NCBI GenBank assembly: GCA_017623675.1
Contig: JAGAOO010000063.1
Location: 38,052-102,051, forward strand
Source: Lachnospiraceae bacterium
GTDB lineage: Bacteria; Bacillota; Clostridia; Lachnospirales; Lachnospiraceae
DNA: 64,000 nt
Reading direction: 5' to 3'
Numbering within the stretch: the first letter of the stretch is position 1; every line of letters starts with the position of its first letter. A program made the translations under genes and the position numbers. Shown one piece after another: positions 7,886 to 19,128 of this stretch. The notes beneath the pieces are model-generated. The model was not told the DNA's origin. It saw nothing but the letters and a program-made list of their open reading frames with translations, and did not search any database.

Positions 7886-8688
7886 TGGAGCAGGAATTAA
7901 CTTCATTTGGAGTGGGCTATACATCCAAAGGAAATCAAATGAAATGGTGTCAGAATGAGGCCTGGTATAAAGCAGATGGATTTGGTTATGAGAGTTTGGC
8001 GGAATCGGTTGTTTCCCGATTATTAAGATGTAGTACCATCGGGAATTTTGTTTCATATGAACCTGTAAGAATTCAGTATGGGGAGAAGGAATATCGGGGA
8101 TGTCGTAGTTTGAATTTTAAGAAAGAACAGGAAGAAATTATTACACTGGAACGTTTGTCCAGACAATATACCGGGTTTGGACTGGCAAAAGAACTGGGAC
8201 GAATTGCAGATGTTAAACAGAGAATTCAGTACACAGTAGAATTGGTAGAGACCATTACCGGATTAGAAAACTTTGGACAGTATTTATGCCAAATGATAGA
8301 AATGGATGCATTTTTTCTGAACGAAGATCGTCATACCAATAACATGGCAGTGTTATATGATGTTGGAAATGGAGAATATCGGTTATGTCCGTTTTTTGAT
8401 ATGGGGTTATCATTGTTTGCGGATACCAAAGAGGCCTATCCGATTAATCAGGATTATGAAATGTGTCGGAAAAAAATTGTAGCGAAACCATTTTGCAGAG
8501 ATTTTGATGAACAGTTAGATGCTGTTAATGAATTGTATGGTTATCAATTGCATTTTCACAGAACTTTAGGTGAACTATTACAAGAACTGAATGATTTGCA
8601 GGAAGATTATGATGCAGAAGAATGGAAACGGGTAGAAGAAACCTTGCGTAATCAGGCAAGGAAGTATCAATATATGTTTAATATTTAA
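7885..8688 (+). CDS. HipA-like serine/threonine kinase-fold protein
   Basis: A 267-residue protein. The C-terminal catalytic core has NEDRHTNN (catalytic Asp148, Asn153) followed after 18 residues by FFDMGLSL (metal-binding Asp172), the two hallmarks of HipA and related protein kinase-fold toxins. A candidate ATP lysine is Lys29 in WYKADG, paired with Glu40 in SLAESVVSRLL. It is about 170 residues shorter than E. coli HipA (about 440) and lacks the N-terminal subdomain, as HipT does. ATG 7885 overlaps the upstream stop; ATG 7870 is an alternative. Family: HipA-like C-terminal domain. Target unknown; toxin role inferred from pairing with a DNA-binding protein. Confidence 0.72.
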   Translation: MEQELTSFGVGYTSKGNQMKWCQNEAWYKADGFGYESLAESVVSRLLRCSTIGNFVSYEPVRIQYGEKEYRGCRSLNFKKEQEEIITLERLSRQYTGFGLAKELGRIADVKQRIQYTVELVETITGLENFGQYLCQMIEMDAFFLNEDRHTNNMAVLYDVGNGEYRLCPFFDMGLSLFADTKEAYPINQDYEMCRKKIVAKPFCRDFDEQLDAVNELYGYQLHFHRTLGELLQELNDLQEDYDAEEWKRVEETLRNQARKYQYMFNI

Positions 8689-8694
8689 TATACA

Positions 8695-8738
8695 TTGACA
8701 ATTATCTATGTATATGTTACTATTTCATACATAGATAA
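8695..8738 (+). promoter_or_regulatory. Promoter and ArsR operator
   Basis: TTGACA (8695-8700), 17 bp, TACTAT (8718-8723). An inverted repeat TTATCTATGTAT (8702-8713) and ATACATAGATAA (8727-8738) flanks the -10, a typical site for ArsR-type repressors. Confidence 0.75.
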
Positions 8739-8759
8739 ATATCAATGTGAGGTGATAAA

Positions 8760-9053
8760 ATGGAAGTAACAGAGTATGCTGCAATCTGTAAGGCATTAGG
8801 AGATTCGAATCGGTTGCAAATCGTACAAATGTTGTCAGATGGTGAAAAGTGTGGTTGTAAACTACTGGAAGCCTTTAAAATCACACAACCCACCCTATCT
8901 CATCATATGAAGATACTATGTGATTGCAAGCTTGTAAACGATAGAAAAGAGGGAAAATGGCATCATTATTCCTTAAATTGTGAAACACTCAGAGAGTTCA
9001 AGAAATTTACGGAACATCTATCCTGTACACGGGAAGGTTGTGATTGCTTGTGA
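8760..9053 (+). CDS. ArsR family metal/metalloid-responsive repressor
   Basis: A 97-residue winged-helix protein. The helix-turn-helix is TQPTLSHHMKILCDCKLV and the wing is EGKWHHYSLN. The metal-sensing cysteines GEKCGCKLLEAF sit at the alpha-3 position typical of ArsR/SmtB sensors, and there are further cysteines at the C-terminus (SCTREGCDC). It is the first gene of a detoxification operon, and the dyad at 8702-8738 is its likely operator. The ligand could be arsenite, antimonite or another soft metal. Confidence 0.88.
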   Translation: MEVTEYAAICKALGDSNRLQIVQMLSDGEKCGCKLLEAFKITQPTLSHHMKILCDCKLVNDRKEGKWHHYSLNCETLREFKKFTEHLSCTREGCDCL

Positions 9054-10048
9054 TTTGGCAGTTTATTACAGAACAAATTCTTGGTATGAAGTGGCTGAAT
9101 GATCTGATTGGAAATATTCTGGAACGAGTAGGACTGAATGTTTCCGGAAAGCTGGGAGGAAGTATTCAGTTTTTCATTTATGATGTAATCAAAATCACTA
9201 TATTACTGTGTGTGTTGATTTATCTGATTTCCTATATACAGAGCTATTTCCCACCAGAAAGAAGCAAACAGATATTGGGAAAATTTCATGGAATCGGTGC
9301 AAATTGTATAGCGGCACTTTTGGGAACGGTTACACCATTTTGTTCCTGTTCATCCATTCCGCTTTTTATTGGATTTACAAGTGCAGGGCTCCCTCTGGGT
9401 GTAACCTTTTCATTCTTAATTTCATCACCTATGGTAGACCTTGGAAGTCTGGTACTTTTGATGAGTATTTTTGGAACAAAAGTAGCAGTGATTTATGTTA
9501 TTGTAGGTCTGATGATAGCAGTCATTGGCGGCACACTAATTGAAAAAATGCACATGGAACAATATGTGGAGGATTTTATTTTAAAGGCACATGCCGTTGA
9601 TATTGACAGTCCCACACTTTCACAAAAAGACCGTCTATCCTATGCAAAAGAGCAGGTAGTAGCCACATTTAAGAAAGTGTTTCCATATATTCTGTTGGGT
9701 GTTGCAGTTGGTGCAGTTATTCATAATTGGATACCGGAAGCATGGATTGAAATGATTCTTGGCAGTCATAATCCATTTGGAGTTGTTCTTGCTACACTGG
9801 TTGGTATCCCTATGTATGCAGATATTTTTGGTACAATACCGGTTGCAGAAGCATTGTTGTCAAAGGGTGCACAATTAGGAACGATTTTGAGTTTTATGAT
9901 GGCGGTTACAACACTGAGTCTTCCGTCATTGATTATGTTGAAAAAAGCGATAAAACCAAAGCTGTTAGGGGTATTTATTGCAATATGTACAATAGGAATT
10001 ATCCTCGTTGGGTACTTGTTTAATCTTTTGCAGGGGTATATTATTTAG
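9044..10048 (+). CDS. ArsP/SO_0444-type permease
   Basis: A 334-residue membrane permease with about eight helices. The diagnostic motif TPFCSCSSIPLFIG followed by GLPLGVTFSFLISSPMVD is that of the ArsP_1 (DUF318) family, whose members export organoarsenicals or, in the SO_0444 group, copper and zinc. A second conserved block PMYADIFGTIPVAEALL is in the C-terminal half. It overlaps the arsR-like gene by 10 nt; TTG 9044 (GGAAGG upstream) or GTG 9050 is the start. Context with ArsR, thioredoxin and an arsC remnant favours arsenic. Confidence 0.82.
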   Translation: MLVIWQFITEQILGMKWLNDLIGNILERVGLNVSGKLGGSIQFFIYDVIKITILLCVLIYLISYIQSYFPPERSKQILGKFHGIGANCIAALLGTVTPFCSCSSIPLFIGFTSAGLPLGVTFSFLISSPMVDLGSLVLLMSIFGTKVAVIYVIVGLMIAVIGGTLIEKMHMEQYVEDFILKAHAVDIDSPTLSQKDRLSYAKEQVVATFKKVFPYILLGVAVGAVIHNWIPEAWIEMILGSHNPFGVVLATLVGIPMYADIFGTIPVAEALLSKGAQLGTILSFMMAVTTLSLPSLIMLKKAIKPKLLGVFIAICTIGIILVGYLFNLLQGYII

Positions 10049-10067
10049 AATATAGGAGGATAAGGAA

Positions 10068-10424
10068 ATGGGATTATTTGGATTAGGTAAAAAGAAATCA
10101 GAAAAAGAAACAAGTTGCTGTTGTAATGCGGACTGTACCCCGGAAACAATGGAACAGGCAGAAATGGATAAAAAGCAGCAAGGTGTGAAAATATTAGGCA
10201 GTGGCTGTGATAAGTGTAATCAGCTTGAGGAGGCTACTCTTCAGGCACTTTCTGAATTGGGAATGGATACCACCATTGACCATGTGAGAGATTTTGAGAA
10301 AATAGCTGCTTATGGGGTTATGACAACTCCGGCTTTGGTGGTGGATGGCAAGGTTGTGTCTTATGGAAAAGTTCTGAAAAAAGACGAAGTGGTTGGTATT
10401 TTGAAAAAGGAAAGATGCCAATAG
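10068..10424 (+). CDS. Small thioredoxin-fold redox protein
   Basis: A 118-residue protein with a cysteine-rich head (TSCCCNADC) followed by a thioredoxin domain from about residue 40. The active site is GSGCDKCNQLE and the cis-proline motif is MTTPALVVDGKVV. It matches the redox-active disulfide protein 2 group (thioredoxin_3), commonly encoded next to ArsP-type permeases. It probably reduces the arsenate reductase or presents metal to the permease. RBS AGGAGG lies upstream of ATG 10068. Confidence 0.85.
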   Translation: MGLFGLGKKKSEKETSCCCNADCTPETMEQAEMDKKQQGVKILGSGCDKCNQLEEATLQALSELGMDTTIDHVRDFEKIAAYGVMTTPALVVDGKVVSYGKVLKKDEVVGILKKERCQ

Positions 10425-10442
10425 AATGAAAGGAAAATTTCT

Positions 10443-10598
10443 ATGTTGAAAAAACCTAAAGTCGCATTTATTTGTGTTCATAATTCCTGCCGAAGTCAGA
10501 TTGCAGAGGCACTTGGAAAGAACCTCGCTTCCGATGTGTTTGAAAGCTATTCGGCAGGAACAGAGGTAAATCGGATGAAGAATTTATACGAATCATGA
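10443..10598 (+). pseudogene. arsC: Truncated arsenate reductase (arsC remnant)
   Basis: Fifty-one codons remain. The start is intact and typical of thioredoxin-coupled ArsC: the P-loop CVHNSCRSQIAEAL with its catalytic cysteine, then YSAGTE. Directly after this the sequence jumps to NRMKNLYES and a stop, where a full protein has about 130 residues including the shuttle cysteines. This looks like an internal deletion removing the middle and end of the gene. The stop overlaps an ATG in another frame at 10595, and the aldo/keto reductase gene begins 44 bp later. Confidence 0.75.
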
Positions 10599-10642
10599 AG
10601 AAAATAGAAGAAAAGATAGTAGAGTTAAAGGGAGGAATGGAT

Positions 10643-11770
10643 ATGGATTTCGGAGCAAAGAAGTTAGGTTTTGGATTAATGCGGTTGCCGTCTACGGACC
10701 CGGAGGATCCATCCCAAATTGATATAGAACTTACAAAGAAAATGGTAGATACATTCTTGGAACGCGGCTTTACATATTTTGATACTGCGTGGATGTATTG
10801 TGGTTTCAAAAGTGAAGATGCAACCAAAGAGGTGTTGGTCAGTCGGCATCCAAGAGACAGCTATACTCTGGCAACGAAGTTGCATGCCGGATTTCTGAAG
10901 ACAAAAGAGGATCGGGATAGAATCTTTGAGGAACAGAGACGAAAGACCGGAGTAGAATATTTCGATTATTATCTGTTGCATGATATCGGTCAGGACCATT
11001 ATGAGGTATATAAGAAATTGGACTGCTTCACTTGGATTCAGGAGAAGAAAGAACAAGGTCTGGTAAAGCATATTGGCTTCTCCTTCCATGACAATGCGGA
11101 CTTATTAGATAAGGTGCTAACGGAGCATCCGGAAATGGAATTCGTACAGCTTCAAATCAATTATCTGGATTGGGAAAGTGAAGGAATTCAATCCCGAAAG
11201 TGCTATGAGGTAGCAGTAAAGCACAACAAACCGGTTATTGTCATGGAACCGGTCAAGGGCGGTACTCTGGCTGCTGTACCGGCAGAGGTGGAACAGTTAT
11301 TGAAAGGCTATCATCCGGACATGTCCATTCCGTCCTGGGCAATCCGATTCGCAGCCGGCTTAGACAACGTTAAAATGGTACTAAGTGGCATGAGTAATAT
11401 GGAACAGTTGATTGATAATACCAATTATATGGCAGAGTTACAGCCTTTGAACGAAGAAGAACAGGAAATCATACGAAAGGCTACGGATATGATTAATTCG
11501 AATATTGTCATCCCATGTACCGGCTGCTCTTATTGTACCGACGGATGTCCGAAGAAGATTGCCATTCCGAAATATTTTTCCTTATATAATGCAGATAAGC
11601 AGGAGGTAAAAGGGAAAGGCTGGACTCCGCAGGGCGAATATTATGACCGCCTGACAAAGACGTTCGGTAAGGCAAGTGATTGCATTGGTTGCAAGCAGTG
11701 TGAACGTGCCTGTCCACAGCATCTGCCAATTGCAGAATATTTGAAGGAAGTTGCAAGCTATTTTGAATAG
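10643..11770 (+). CDS. Aldo/keto reductase with C-terminal ferredoxin domain
   Basis: A 375-residue protein. Residues 1-280 form an AKR barrel ([21 protein letters not shown] with the catalytic tyrosine region, [24 protein letters not shown]). The C-terminal third carries two 4Fe-4S sets: [15 protein letters not shown] and [17 protein letters not shown]. This architecture is common in anaerobic gut Firmicutes and probably couples carbonyl reduction to ferredoxin. ATG 10643 is chosen because GGGAGG lies seven bases upstream; starts at 10595 and 10637 are less well placed. Confidence 0.9.
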   Translation: MDFGAKKLGFGLMRLPSTDPEDPSQIDIELTKKMVDTFLERGFTYFDTAWMYCGFKSEDATKEVLVSRHPRDSYTLATKLHAGFLKTKEDRDRIFEEQRRKTGVEYFDYYLLHDIGQDHYEVYKKLDCFTWIQEKKEQGLVKHIGFSFHDNADLLDKVLTEHPEMEFVQLQINYLDWESEGIQSRKCYEVAVKHNKPVIVMEPVKGGTLAAVPAEVEQLLKGYHPDMSIPSWAIRFAAGLDNVKMVLSGMSNMEQLIDNTNYMAELQPLNEEEQEIIRKATDMINSNIVIPCTGCSYCTDGCPKKIAIPKYFSLYNADKQEVKGKGWTPQGEYYDRLTKTFGKASDCIGCKQCERACPQHLPIAEYLKEVASYFE

Positions 11771-11803
11771 TATTGAAACTTATTTGAATTATGGTGGAAA
11801 TGC

Positions 11804-11831
11804 TTGCAAATTTCAAATATTGGAGTATATT
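11804..11831 (+). promoter_or_regulatory. Possible promoter of the ATP synthase operon
   Basis: TTGCAA (11804-11809), 16 bp, TATATT (11826-11831). No operator-like repeats seen. Confidence 0.45.
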
Positions 11832-11868
11832 ATAGGTGAACAAAATTGGAACAAAGGAGATGATGCTG

Positions 11869-12555
11869 ATGGACAAAATTGCGGAACGACTGCTGGAAGA
11901 GTTGAACTGTGAAACTGTATTTACGATTCCTATTTTTGGCGGAATTGCAGTGTCTGAATCTGTAGTTGTCACATGGATTATCATGGCAGTTTTGATTTTG
12001 ATTTCCATTATTCTTACCAGAAATTTGAAAATCAATCATATCAGTAAACGGCAGGCGGTTGCTGAATTTATTGTCACAAAGTTGACCGGGATGTGTGAGG
12101 ACATGGTTGGACCGGAAGGGAAGCGGTACACCTGTTATTTGGCTACTGTATTGATTTATATTGGCGTTGCTAATATTATCGGACTTTTTGGGTTGAAATC
12201 ACCAACGAAGGACTTGAATGTTACTGTGGCATTGGCACTGATGAGTATTATCTTAGTTGAATTCGCAGGTATATACCAGCATGGTGTTAAGAAATGGCTG
12301 CATAAATTTACAGAACCGATTGCGATTGTTACACCAATTAATATTTTGGAGATTGTGACAAAACCATTATCACTATGTATGCGACTTTTCGGTAACGTAT
12401 TAGGTGCATTTGTAATTATGGAGCTGCTAAAAATGGTGGTTCCGGTTTTCATACCGGCTGTATTCTGTCTGTACTTTGATGTTTTTGATGGTCTGTTACA
12501 GGCATATGTATTCGTATTCCTGACATCGTTGTACATTAAGGAAGCGGTTGAATAA
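11869..12555 (+). CDS. atpB: F-type ATP synthase subunit a
   Basis: A 228-residue membrane stator subunit that forms the two half channels. The essential arginine is in CMRLFGNVLGAFVIMELL, near residue 175, in the fifth helix, and the C-terminus ends YVFVFLTSLYIKEAVE. ATG 11869 has GGAG nine bases upstream; the GTG at 11836 is an alternative that would add 11 residues. First gene of atpBEF(HA)GDC; no atpI is present upstream. Confidence 0.93.
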   Translation: MDKIAERLLEELNCETVFTIPIFGGIAVSESVVVTWIIMAVLILISIILTRNLKINHISKRQAVAEFIVTKLTGMCEDMVGPEGKRYTCYLATVLIYIGVANIIGLFGLKSPTKDLNVTVALALMSIILVEFAGIYQHGVKKWLHKFTEPIAIVTPINILEIVTKPLSLCMRLFGNVLGAFVIMELLKMVVPVFIPAVFCLYFDVFDGLLQAYVFVFLTSLYIKEAVE

Positions 12556-12565
12556 TGTATGTTAA

Positions 12566-12844
<279 letters not shown>

Positions 12845-12865
12845 TCAGAAAGGCAGGTTGGTAAC

Positions 12866-13351
12866 ATGCTCCGATTAGATTGGAATATATTATTTACTGT
12901 TATTAATCTGATTGTGCTTTTTATTGCAATGAGAATTTTTCTCTTCAAACCGGTTCAGAAGATTATTGCAGCCAGACAGGAAGAGGCAGACCGGCAGTTT
13001 GCAGATGCAGCGGCTTCAAAGGAAGAGGCAGAGCAGTTGAAAACTCAGTATGAGGAGTCACTTGCCAATGCAGAAAAAGAAAAAGTACAGACGATACAGG
13101 AAGCAAGAAAAACAGCAGATCAGGAGTACCATCGGATTGTTAGTGATGCGGAAGCAGTAGCGAAGCAGTTGAAGGAAGATGCAAAGACAGAAGCAGAGAC
13201 TCAGAAAGCTCAGATTCTTAAAAATGCAGAGAAAGAAATTGCCAGCATGGTAGTGGATGCTGCTGAAAAGGTAGTAGGCGGAAAGAGCGGTTCAGAGGTG
13301 GATTATGCGCTCTATAATGAATTTATAGATAAAGCAGGTGAGAAATCGTGA
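12866..13351 (+). CDS. atpF: F-type ATP synthase subunit b
   Basis: A 161-residue peripheral stalk subunit with one N-terminal membrane helix (ILFTVINLIVLFIAMRIF) followed by the typical FKPVQKIIAARQEE and a long, highly charged amphipathic helix. Its last codons overlap the GTG start of the delta-alpha fusion (GTGA), so the two halves of the stator that contact each other are translationally coupled. Confidence 0.92.
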   Translation: MLRLDWNILFTVINLIVLFIAMRIFLFKPVQKIIAARQEEADRQFADAAASKEEAEQLKTQYEESLANAEKEKVQTIQEARKTADQEYHRIVSDAEAVAKQLKEDAKTEAETQKAQILKNAEKEIASMVVDAAEKVVGGKSGSEVDYALYNEFIDKAGEKS

Positions 13352-15372
13352 ATCAGACAGTGATGGATTATGCATCCAATTTACAGAAAACAGGAATTTC
13401 AAAAGATATATTGCAGCAGGTGAAGGGAATTTTGGAAGCAGTCCCGCAGATAGGAAGTGACTTTGAAAATCCAACGATTCCCATAGAGAAAAAGCACTTG
13501 GTTATTGAACGTGTATTTCCGAAGGAAGTAAGAGATTTTTTGAAAATCTTATGCGATAACGGAGATTTTAAGCTTTATTCTGATATTTATTCTGCATTCA
13601 TGGATTTAGAAAAGACACCGGAGTTGAAGGTGGAGCAGGCACAGCTGATCTATGTTACACCTCCTACCACAGAACAGATGGATGGTATTCGGAAGTTTTT
13701 GACGAAAGAATTCGGTATTCCGGATATTGCCATTGAATGTAAAGAAGACCGTTCCATTAAGAGTGGTTTTATTTTACGTGTTGGTACCAAGGAATATGAT
13801 TGGAGTGAGCGGGGACGAATTGAACAGCTTGAAAAGAGCATTTCCAAAGCAGTTAATAAGACAAAGAATAAACAGTTTAGTGAAGAAAGTATCATATCGA
13901 TTCTGAAAACGGAAATTGCTGATTTTGAGTTGGAGGCGAAGGATAAAGAGGTTGGTGTTGTAACCTGGGTTGGCGATGGAATCGTCAATGTAGACGGTAT
14001 CGATCATGCATTTTACGGTGAAATCGTCCAGTTTGACAGTGGTGTTAAGGGTATGGTTCAGGATGTGCAAAGAGATGAAATCGGTATTATCCTGTTCGGC
14101 AGAGATACGGAAATTAAAGAAGGAACGAGAGTTGTACGGACGGGTAAAATGGCAGGTATTCCGGTTGGTGAAGCGTTCAAGGGAAGAATCATCGATGCGC
14201 TTGGTGCTCCGCTGGATGGCGAAGGTGAAATTGCAGCCACCGGCTTTCGTCCGATTGAATTTCCGGCACCTAGTATCGTAGACCGGAAATCAGTGTCCGT
14301 ACCAATGGAAACCGGTTTGTTGGCGATTGATTCCATGTTCCCAATTGGTCGTGGACAGAGAGAATTGATTATAGGTGATCGTCAGACAGGTAAGACATCG
14401 ATTGCCATTGACACGATTTTAAATCAAAAGGATAAAGATGTAATCTGTATTTATGTTGCTATCGGACAAAAGGCATCTACGATTGCAAAACTGGTAAATA
14501 CATTAAAGAAAAATGATGCTATGTCCTATACCATTGTGGTATCGGCAACTGCATCAGATCCGGCACCTTTGCAATATATTGCACCATATTCCGGTACTGC
14601 ATTAGCAGAGTATTTTATGTATCAGGGCAAGGATGTTCTGATTGTATATGATGATTTGTCAAAGCATGCAGTGGCATATCGTGCTATTTCTTTGCTGCTG
14701 GAGCGTTCGCCGGGACGAGAAGCGTATCCCGGTGATGTATTCTATCTGCATTCCCGACTGCTGGAGCGGTCCAGTCGTTTGACTCCGGAAGCAGGAGGCG
14801 GTTCGATTACGGCATTGCCTATTATTGAAACGCAGGCAGGTGATGTTTCTGCATATATCCCGACGAATGTTATTTCCATTACGGACGGTCAGATATATCT
14901 GGAAAGTGAGTTATTCTTTGCAGGACAAAGACCGGCAGTTAATGTAGGTCTTTCTGTTTCGCGTGTGGGAGGAGCAGCCCAGACAAAAGCCATGAAGAAG
15001 GCAGCAGGAAGTATACGAATTGATCTGGCACAATATCGGGAAATGGAAGTATTTACGCAGTTTTCTTCTGATTTGGATGAAGGAACCAAGAAACAGCTGG
15101 CACACGGACGTGCATTAATGGAATTGTTAAAGCAACCATTAGGCAATCCTATGTCTATGCCTCAGCAGGTAATTACTTTGGTAGCGGCGAATGCACATAT
15201 TTTCAGTGATATTGAAACCGGTCAGATTAAGACATTTCAGAAGGATATGTTAGATGATTTTGCAACGAATCATTCCGATATTATTAGCAAATTAGAGATA
15301 ACAAAACAGCTTTCAGATGATTTGCAGGAAGCGATTATACAGGCAGCAAAAGATTTTAAGAATCGAGAGTGA
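13348..15372 (+). CDS. atpHA: F-type ATP synthase delta-alpha fusion protein
   Basis: A 674-residue protein joining two subunits that are separate in most bacteria. Residues 1-170 are a delta subunit: the N-terminal helical bundle and the C-terminal element SGFILRVGTKEYDWSERG. Residues from about 176 are a complete alpha subunit: VGDGIV, GRVVD-like GRIIDALG, Walker A GDRQTGKT (343-350), the catalytic-interface region and a full C-terminal helical domain. No stop or frameshift separates them, and the linker around residues 165-178 (SKAVNKTKNKQFSEE) is polar. The GTG start overlaps atpF. Delta is thus fixed to one, or to all three, alpha copies, which raises a stoichiometry question. Confidence 0.93.
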   Translation: MNQTVMDYASNLQKTGISKDILQQVKGILEAVPQIGSDFENPTIPIEKKHLVIERVFPKEVRDFLKILCDNGDFKLYSDIYSAFMDLEKTPELKVEQAQLIYVTPPTTEQMDGIRKFLTKEFGIPDIAIECKEDRSIKSGFILRVGTKEYDWSERGRIEQLEKSISKAVNKTKNKQFSEESIISILKTEIADFELEAKDKEVGVVTWVGDGIVNVDGIDHAFYGEIVQFDSGVKGMVQDVQRDEIGIILFGRDTEIKEGTRVVRTGKMAGIPVGEAFKGRIIDALGAPLDGEGEIAATGFRPIEFPAPSIVDRKSVSVPMETGLLAIDSMFPIGRGQRELIIGDRQTGKTSIAIDTILNQKDKDVICIYVAIGQKASTIAKLVNTLKKNDAMSYTIVVSATASDPAPLQYIAPYSGTALAEYFMYQGKDVLIVYDDLSKHAVAYRAISLLLERSPGREAYPGDVFYLHSRLLERSSRLTPEAGGGSITALPIIETQAGDVSAYIPTNVISITDGQIYLESELFFAGQRPAVNVGLSVSRVGGAAQTKAMKKAAGSIRIDLAQYREMEVFTQFSSDLDEGTKKQLAHGRALMELLKQPLGNPMSMPQQVITLVAANAHIFSDIETGQIKTFQKDMLDDFATNHSDIISKLEITKQLSDDLQEAIIQAAKDFKNRE

Positions 15373-15376
15373 TAGC

Positions 15377-17756
<2,380 letters not shown>

Positions 17757-17771
17757 AGAGGTGTATAGCGG

Positions 17772-18185
17772 ATGAATACATTTTCATTACGAATTGTTGC
17801 CTGTAACCGTGTGTTTTATGATGGAGAATGTGAGGCATTGATTTTTCCGGGATATGACGGACAAATGGAAATTCTGGCACATCATGAGCAGATGACTACC
17901 ATGGTAAAAATCGGAGAAATTCGTTATAAACTGCCTCAATGCGACTGGCAAAAAGCGGTTGTTTCAGATGGATTGATACAGGTGGAATATAACCATGTTA
18001 ATGTAATTGTTTATTCGGCAGAGAAGCCGGAGGAAATAGATGCTTTTCGGGCAGAAGCAGCCTTGGAACGGGCGAGAGAGCAGTTACAGGAAAAGCAAAG
18101 TATTATGGAGTATCATGTGTCAAGAGCATCTCTTGCCAGAGCCATGGCACGATTGAAAACAGCCGGTAAATATGAGATTAAGTAG
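17772..18185 (+). CDS. atpC: F-type ATP synthase subunit epsilon
   Basis: A 137-residue subunit with an N-terminal beta sandwich (FSLRIVACNRVFYDGECEAL, PGYDGQMEILAHHEQM) and a C-terminal helical pair (AALERAREQLQEKQ). It couples the gamma shaft to the c-ring and can inhibit hydrolysis. Last gene of the operon; the left end of an IS1182-like element lies 30 bp after it and provides the terminator. Confidence 0.9.
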   Translation: MNTFSLRIVACNRVFYDGECEALIFPGYDGQMEILAHHEQMTTMVKIGEIRYKLPQCDWQKAVVSDGLIQVEYNHVNVIVYSAEKPEEIDAFRAEAALERAREQLQEKQSIMEYHVSRASLARAMARLKTAGKYEIK

Positions 18186-18215
18186 AGGTTGGTTTCAACA
18201 AAATTTAAGAAATAA

Positions 18216-18258
18216 AAAAGGGGCTGTCGCACTAAGTAATTAGTGCGCAGCTCCTTTT
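18216..18258 (+). terminator. Terminator formed by the left end of the IS element
   Basis: AAAAGG-GGCTG-CGCACTAA pairs with TTAGTGCG-CAGC-CCTTTT over a four-base loop with one bulge and one wobble pair, ending in TTTTCT. It stops atp transcription. Confidence 0.75.
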
Positions 18259-18320
18259 CTGTGCAAAAAAAATAACTGCCAAACCTCGAAAGAATTCGGC
18301 AGTTGGTGTAAAATATAAGT

Positions 18321-18944
18321 ATGCTACTACCTATTAAATTACAAAAAGATTATACCTAAAATGCAGAAGGATATCAATTAAAACTTCCGCTAGATATTGA
18401 AACAATTATTCCTGAAGACGATTCTGTGCGTTTACTAAGTCAGTTTGTGGAGGCTATGGATTTGACTGACCTGTATTCTACTTATGAAAGAATAAATTCA
18501 GTATCGCCAAGAACTCTTCTTAAGATTGTTCTTTACTCCTATATGAATGGAGATTATTCCTCACGTTCCATGGAGTTAAACTGTAAAAGAGACATCAATT
18601 TTATGTTCCTTCTGGAAGGTGCACCTGCTCCGGACCATGCAACATTCGCACGCTTTCGAAGTATTCATTTTGCACCTTGTTCAAAGCGAATTCTTGCAGA
18701 AATGTCCAATACACTTTTTGAACTTGGTGAAGTTTCGGGAGAGACCATTTTTATTGACGGTACAAAAATTGAAGCCAACGCAAATAAGTATACTTTTGTC
18801 TGGAAGAAAGCCGTAACAAAGAATCAGGCAAATGTGCTTGCAGAAAGTATACTGCTGGCCATGGCAAGAAACATAAATAAATTACATAACAAAATACAAA
18901 AAGGTAAGACAGGAACTCATTTATTTCCTCTGAGAAGTGCCTAA
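18321..18944 (+). pseudogene. IS1182-family transposase, defective
   Basis: Reading from ATG 18321 gives MLLPIKLQKDYT, then an in-frame TAA (18357-18359), then continues in the same frame as the family N-terminal domain (LPLDIETIIPEDDSVRLL, PDHATFARFR, FIDGTKIEANANKYTFVWKK with the first catalytic aspartate). After KNQ the sequence jumps to the family C-terminus (LLAMARNINKLHNKIQ and HLFPL) and stops. The central part with the remaining DDE residues, roughly 250-300 codons, has been deleted in frame. Confidence 0.8.
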
Positions 18945-19068
18945 TTTTTGTTTTTTTAAAATAAATTTTTAAGCCATAGAAAATGGTTTATTAAAGTACG
19001 CCTTTTTTATAGAATAAAAGAATGATATGGAGCTTTTCTTTAGAATTTAACATAAAAACAGCAAAAAT

Positions 19069-19116
19069 GAAGCTGCCGCTTCACGAATTTTCATTCGTTA
19101 AAGCGACAGCCCCTTT
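19069..19116 (-). terminator. Right-end hairpin of the IS, terminator for nrdG
   Basis: On the minus strand GGCTGTCGCTTTAACGAA pairs with TTCGTGAAGCGGCAGC, followed by TTCATTTTTGC. It is placed 13 bp after the nrdG stop. Confidence 0.6.
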
Positions 19117-19128
19117 CGAGTGTTCTTT

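Larger units (their letters stand above)
18217..19116 (+). mobile_element. Internally deleted IS1182-like element
   Basis: The element is about 900 bp and is bounded by a 14-bp inverted repeat AAAGGGGCTGTCGC (18217-18230 and, reverse complement, 19103-19116). Both ends also fold into long hairpins (18216-18258 and 19069-19116). It contains only a shrunken transposase gene, so it can move only if a full IS1182-family transposase acts in trans. It sits between atpC and the convergent nrdG, where it does no coding harm. Confidence 0.8.

Noticed and set aside
10468-11089. Minus-strand frames over the arsC remnant and aldo/keto reductase start
   Set aside because: Overlap well-supported coding sequence and lack start signals.
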